Part shown: positions 60,277-64,000 of the stretch, piece by piece
Layout of the letters: each line of letters begins with the position of its first letter
Numbering within the stretch: the first letter of the stretch is position 1
Assembly (NCBI GenBank): GCA_003367665.1
Contig: QKXI01000015.1
Location: forward strand, 1 to 64,000
Source: Leifsonia sp. ku-ls
GTDB taxonomy: Bacteria > Actinomycetota > Actinomycetes > Actinomycetales > Microbacteriaceae
Direction: 5' to 3'
DNA length: 64,000 nucleotides
Notes under the pieces: generated by a model
The model's input: only the letters and a program-made list of their open reading frames with translations
Told to the model about the DNA's origin: nothing
The model's database searches: none
Translations under genes and position numbers: made by a program

Positions 60277-60693
60277 ATGGTCTTTGACCCGTTGACCATC
60301 GTGATGATCGTCATCCTGGCGGCTCTCGTCTTCTTCATGTTCCGCAACAGCCGCAAGCGGCGCAAGGAGCAGGAGGAGACCCGCTCGAAGATGGTGCCCG
60401 GCGCCGAGGTGATGACCAACTTCGGCCTCTACGGCACGCTGATCTCCGTCAACGAGGAGGACAACACCGCCGTCATCGAGACCAGCCCCGGCCACGAGGT
60501 GAAGGTGCACCGCCAGGTGCTCGCCCGCGTCGTCGAGCCGACCGCGACCGAGACCGCCGGCGACGACGCCGCGCCGGCCGCCGCCGAGCTCAACGAGGAC
60601 CACGCCATCCCGGCCGAGGGCACCACGGAGCCGGAGTACGGCGAGCGTCTCGACGACGGCTCGAAGAAGCCCGGCTCGAAGAGCGACGACTGA
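60277..60693 (+). CDS. yajC: Preprotein translocase subunit YajC
   Basis: YajC is a small partner of SecDF. A single membrane segment lies at residues about 5-20, followed by the conserved RNSRKRRKEQEETRSKMVPG and an SH3-like cytosolic part; the tail is acidic. Length is 138 residues. The nearest AAAGG ribosome-like site is about 15 bases upstream, which is far, so the start is less certain. Confidence 0.9.
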   Translation: MVFDPLTIVMIVILAALVFFMFRNSRKRRKEQEETRSKMVPGAEVMTNFGLYGTLISVNEEDNTAVIETSPGHEVKVHRQVLARVVEPTATETAGDDAAPAAAELNEDHAIPAEGTTEPEYGERLDDGSKKPGSKSDD

Positions 60694-60755
60694 CCGATTC
60701 CCTGTGCTCGCGCGCCGGCATGGCGCGGGAGTGCTCGTAGAAAGCTGAGTTCCTG

Positions 60756-62483
60756 GTGGCAAAGTCGACCCCGGTCAAGAAAGCCTGGCGTTCGCTGACG
60801 TGGCTCGGCGTCATCGTGGTGGTGCTGCTCGGCACCCTCACGGCGGGCGTCCTGTTCAGCAACGCCACCTGGCTGCCGAAGCTCGCGCTCGACCTGGAGG
60901 GCGGCACGCAGATCATCCTCGCCCCGCAGGTCGAGAACGGTCAGTCCGTGCAGCAGCAGCAGCTCGACCAGGCCGTGTCGATCATCCGCCAGCGCATCGA
61001 CGCGTCCGGCGTCTCGGAGGCGCAGATCTCCACCGAGGGCTCGCGCAACATCGTCGTGTCGCTCCCGGGCAAGCCCGACCAGGCGACGCTCGACCGCGTC
61101 AAGTCGAGCGCCCGGCTCGACTTCCGCCCGGTGCTGATCGCGGGCGGCCCGACGAACGAGGTCGTGGGCGCCGACGGCAAGTCGACGCCCGCGCCGAGCC
61201 CCGCGCCCGGCCTCCAGTCGACGCCGTCGACGAAGCCGACCAACGGTTCCGACCTGGCCTGGGTCACGCCGGAGTTGCAGGCGCAGTTCAACGCGTACGA
61301 CTGCAAGGCCAACGCGAAGAAGACGTCGAGCTCGGCGCCGACCGACAAGCCGCTGATCACCTGTGACGACCAGAACACGGTCAAGTACCTGCTCGGCCCG
61401 GTGGAGGTGAAGGGCCAGGACATCAAGGACGCCAGCGCGGGCCTCGTCCAGAGCTCGCAGGGCGTCACCACCGGTCAGTGGGCCGTCAACATCGTCTTCA
61501 ACGACGCCGGCACGAAGGCCTTCTCCGACGTCACCACGCGGCTGGTCGGCCTGCAGGGCTCGCAGAACCAGTTCGCGATCGTGCTCGACGGCAAGGTGAT
61601 CTCGGCGCCGACCACACAGGCCGCCATCACCGACGGCAAGCCGCAGATCACGGGCAACTTCACCGAGACCACGTCGAAGGCCCTGGCCGACCAGCTCAAG
61701 TTCGGCGCGCTGCCGTTCAGCTTCAAGGTGCAGAGCCAGGACACCATCTCGGCGACCCTCGGAACCTCGCAGCTGCTCGCCGGCCTCATCGCGGGTCTCA
61801 TCGGCCTGATCCTGGTCGGCATCTACACGTTCTTCCAGTACCGCCTGCTCGGCTTCGTCACGATCTTCTCGCTCGTCGTCGCCGGTGTGCTCACCTGGCT
61901 GACGATCTCCCTGCTGTCGTGGCACTACGACTACCGCCTGTCGCTCGCCGGCGTCGCCGGTCTGATCGTCGCGATCGGCTTCACGGCAGACTCGTTCATC
62001 GTCTACTTCGAACGCATCCGCGACGAGCTGCGCGACGGACGCGGGCTCGAATCGGCCGTGGAGGCCGGCTGGGGACGCGCCCGACGGACCATCTACGCGT
62101 CGAAGGCCACCAACCTGCTCGCCGCGATCGTGCTGTACGTGCTCGCCGCGGCCAACGTGCGCGGCTTCGCGTTCACCCTGGGACTCACGACCATCATCGA
62201 CGTCATCGTCGTGCTGCTCTTCACCCACCCGACCCTGCAGCTGCTGGCCCGGACGCGCTTCTTCAGCTCCGGGCACCCGCTGTCGGGCCTCGACCCGCAG
62301 GCCCTCGGCGCGGTGTACCGGGGAGCGGCGCAGTTCCGCACCCCGACCGCCGTCAAGGCCGGCACCGCCGCGCGCAGCGGCAAGGAGGCGGCCCGCCGCC
62401 AGACGATCGCGGAGCGCAAGGCGTCGGAGCTCGCCGGCGCGTCGACGTCCTCCGATCGTTCGACCGAGGGGAAGGACTCCTGA
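60756..62483 (+). CDS. secD: Protein translocase subunit SecD
   Basis: SecD uses the proton gradient to help pull exported proteins across the membrane. One N-terminal membrane segment, a large outer domain (residues about 35-340) with DLEGGTQI, and a C-terminal group of five segments are visible. The outer domain holds a Pro/Ser/Thr-rich insert around residues 140-165. Length is 575 residues. GTG start; it overlaps secF by one base. Confidence 0.95.
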   Translation: MAKSTPVKKAWRSLTWLGVIVVVLLGTLTAGVLFSNATWLPKLALDLEGGTQIILAPQVENGQSVQQQQLDQAVSIIRQRIDASGVSEAQISTEGSRNIVVSLPGKPDQATLDRVKSSARLDFRPVLIAGGPTNEVVGADGKSTPAPSPAPGLQSTPSTKPTNGSDLAWVTPELQAQFNAYDCKANAKKTSSSAPTDKPLITCDDQNTVKYLLGPVEVKGQDIKDASAGLVQSSQGVTTGQWAVNIVFNDAGTKAFSDVTTRLVGLQGSQNQFAIVLDGKVISAPTTQAAITDGKPQITGNFTETTSKALADQLKFGALPFSFKVQSQDTISATLGTSQLLAGLIAGLIGLILVGIYTFFQYRLLGFVTIFSLVVAGVLTWLTISLLSWHYDYRLSLAGVAGLIVAIGFTADSFIVYFERIRDELRDGRGLESAVEAGWGRARRTIYASKATNLLAAIVLYVLAAANVRGFAFTLGLTTIIDVIVVLLFTHPTLQLLARTRFFSSGHPLSGLDPQALGAVYRGAAQFRTPTAVKAGTAARSGKEAARRQTIAERKASELAGASTSSDRSTEGKDS

Positions 62484-63508
62484 TGGCCAGCCGTCTCGTC
62501 AAATTCGGCAACGACCTCTACACCGGCGCGCGCTCGATCGACTTCGTCGGTCGCCGCAAGATCTGGTACTCGATCGCGGCCGTCATGGTCGTGCTGTCGA
62601 TCCTCATCCCGGTCGTCAAGGGCGGGTTCAACTTCTCGATCGAGTTCCGCGGCGGCTCGCAGTTCCAGATCAGCGACGTGTCGAACACGGACACGGCGAA
62701 GGCCCAGGCCGCGGTCACGAGCGTCGTGCCGAACGCGGTCTCGCACGTCAGCGTGGTGGGCGACAACGCCGTCCGCGTGCAGACCGACCAGCTGTCGGAG
62801 TCGCAGACCCGCGAGGTGTCCGACGCGCTGGCGAAGGCCTACGACGTGAACGCGTCGGAGGTCTCGGCGACCTTCATCGGCCCATCCTGGGGCGCGGACG
62901 TGACGCAGCAGTCCATCCAGGGCCTCGTCGTCTTCCTCCTGCTCGCATTCATCGCGATGGCGCTGTACTTCCGCACCTGGAAGATGTCGGCCGCCGCGAT
63001 CGTGTCGCTGTTCCATGACCTCATCATCACCGCGGGCGTGTACGCCCTGGTCGGCTTCGAGGTCTCGCCGGCGACCATGATCGGCTTCCTGACGATCCTC
63101 GGCTACTCCCTGTACGACACCGTCGTGGTGTTCGACAAGATCCGTGAGAACACCAAGGAGGAGCTGGAGCTGACGCGGCGCACGTTCCCCGAGGCGGTCA
63201 ACCTCGCGGTCAACCAGACCCTGGTGCGGTCGATCAACACGGCCGTCGTCGCGGTGCTTCCCGTCGCCTCCATCCTGTTCATCGGCGCCTACGCGCTCGG
63301 CGCCGCGACGCTGCGCGACATCTCGCTCGCCCTCCTCATCGGCATCATCGTGGGAACGTACTCGACGATCTTCCTCGCGGCGCCCCTGTACTCGCAGTTC
63401 CGCGAGAACGAGGCGGCCATCCGCAAGCACGACCAGAAGGTGCGCTCGATCCGGCCGAAGGCCAGCGCGACCGCCTCGGCCGACGCCGTCACCGCGGGCG
63501 CGGAGTAG
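62483..63508 (+). CDS. secF: Protein translocase subunit SecF
   Basis: SecF pairs with SecD. The conserved start DFVGRRKIWYSIAAV, the FSIEFRGGSQFQ motif, and the DTVVVFDKIRENT segment of the export-membrane domain are present, with six membrane segments. Length is 341 residues. The ATG at 62483 shares the A of the secD TGA stop codon (TGATG). Confidence 0.95.
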   Translation: MASRLVKFGNDLYTGARSIDFVGRRKIWYSIAAVMVVLSILIPVVKGGFNFSIEFRGGSQFQISDVSNTDTAKAQAAVTSVVPNAVSHVSVVGDNAVRVQTDQLSESQTREVSDALAKAYDVNASEVSATFIGPSWGADVTQQSIQGLVVFLLLAFIAMALYFRTWKMSAAAIVSLFHDLIITAGVYALVGFEVSPATMIGFLTILGYSLYDTVVVFDKIRENTKEELELTRRTFPEAVNLAVNQTLVRSINTAVVAVLPVASILFIGAYALGAATLRDISLALLIGIIVGTYSTIFLAAPLYSQFRENEAAIRKHDQKVRSIRPKASATASADAVTAGAE

Positions 63509-63518
63509 CAGTCGGCGG

Positions 63519-63887
63519 ATGAGCGACGGCACACCGCAGCAGCGCTTCCTCCCCGAGGACGAGGTGTCCGCCGCGCGTGCGCGGGAGCTCACCGCCGCCG
63601 GCGAGGCGTGGCTACTCGACGTCCGCGAGGGCTTCGAGTGGGAGGCGGGCCACGCGCCCGACGCCCACCACATCCCGCTCGGCGAACTCGGCGGGCGTCA
63701 GCACGAGCTGCCGGAGGACCGCCAACTGCTGGTCATCTGCCGCAGCGGCGCCCGCTCGCGGATGGTGACCGACGCGCTCACCGAGGCGAACTATCCCGCC
63801 GCGAACGTGGCCGGCGGCATGGGCGCCTGGCAGGCCGCCGGGGGCGCCGTCCTCCGCGACGACGGTACGCCAGGAGCGATCGTCTAG
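63519..63887 (+). CDS. Single-domain rhodanese
   Basis: This 122-residue protein has the active-site loop CRSGARS and the usual LLDVREGFEWEAGHAPDAHHIPL segment. It transfers sulfane sulfur to thiol or cyanide acceptors; the partner is unknown. It follows secF by 10 bases and could be co-transcribed. Confidence 0.88.
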   Translation: MSDGTPQQRFLPEDEVSAARARELTAAGEAWLLDVREGFEWEAGHAPDAHHIPLGELGGRQHELPEDRQLLVICRSGARSRMVTDALTEANYPAANVAGGMGAWQAAGGAVLRDDGTPGAIV

Positions 63888-63899
63888 GCCGGGATGCGT

Positions 63900-63919
63900 T
63901 CACCGTGACAGAACGGTGA
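63900..63919 (+). terminator. Hairpin after the rhodanese gene
   Basis: TCACCGT and ACGGTGA (7-base arms, 6-base loop) lie 13 bases past the stop codon. Confidence 0.45.
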
Positions 63920-63958
63920 TCGGAACCGGTCATAATGGACGACAGGAGGCGCGCGCGA

Positions 63959-64000
63959 ATGGTTGACACGACGACATCGCAGAGCGCTTCGCTGCGCCGC
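63959..64000 (+). CDS. relA: Start of a gene cut by the window edge, probably relA
   Basis: Fourteen codons are visible (MVDTTTSQSASLRR), preceded by an AGGAGG ribosome site at 9-base spacing. The position after yajC-secDF and the Ser/Thr-rich start ending in LRR fit the bifunctional (p)ppGpp synthetase/hydrolase of related actinobacteria. The assignment is by context only. Confidence 0.45.
   Translation, partial: MVDTTTSQSASLRR

Overview
The window is a 64 kb piece of chromosome from a high-GC (about 70%) actinobacterium. The gene content and order (sigA, murT-gatD, alanine racemase genes, a DUF7455 gene, parE, parC, sepH, a DUF4193 gene, dut-DUF3710-DUF3159, and later yebC-ruvCAB-yajC-secDF) point to the family Microbacteriaceae, perhaps close to Leifsonia. 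This placement is inferred from synteny and protein style; no 16S gene is present. Almost all of the window is ordinary core genome. No phage, insertion sequence, CRISPR array or gap of more than 300 bases without a gene or tRNA was seen.

Layout. 1-3.5 kb: the 2-oxoacid dehydrogenase genes sucB (cut by the window edge) and lpdA, then pepA. 3.6-7.5 kb: a PAC2 protein, an MFS transporter and the primary sigma factor. 7.5-11.4 kb: a MurT/GatD-like pair facing two degenerate alanine racemase-like genes. 11.4-24.2 kb: topoisomerase IV (parE, parC), sepH, conserved actinobacterial small genes, dut and a P-type ATPase. 24.4-31.6 kb: aconitase, an Abi-like protein, dxs, and a MerR/aldo-keto reductase pair. 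31.6-44.6 kb: fadB-fadA, ribonuclease D, a toxin-antitoxin pair, sufE-sseA, zapE, the ammonium transporter and a degenerate transporter paralogue, and a MazF-like gene. 44.6-50.1 kb: an accessory-looking stretch around four tRNA genes, with a glycosyltransferase, small membrane proteins, a DUF1254 protein and a MarR regulator. 50.2-57.1 kb: thrS and the vitamin B6 block (pdxY-mocR divergent from pdxST). 57.2-64 kb: yebC, ruvCAB, yajC-secDF, a rhodanese and the first codons of a probable relA.

The most striking part is 7.5-11.4 kb. The GatD homologue has alanine where the glutaminase nucleophile cysteine should be. Its MurT partner has no cysteine at all, so it lacks the usual four-cysteine zinc ribbon. 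The two adjacent racemase-like genes are broken in complementary ways: one keeps the PLP-binding barrel but lacks the segment carrying the second catalytic base (Tyr265 in the Geobacillus enzyme); the other keeps that segment but has lost the PLP lysine and most of the barrel. Since alanine racemase active sites are shared between two subunits, the pair could form an obligate heterodimer with a single working site. Microbacteriaceae are known for B-type peptidoglycan, in which the alpha-carboxyl of D-Glu carries the cross-bridge, so this locus is a good candidate for lineage-specific wall chemistry. That last step is a hypothesis.

Other patterns: many genes appear to have leaderless transcripts (a TANNNT -10 box 6-7 bases before the start codon), long near-perfect palindromes fill several convergent intergenic gaps, and a double GlnR-type operator precedes amtB.
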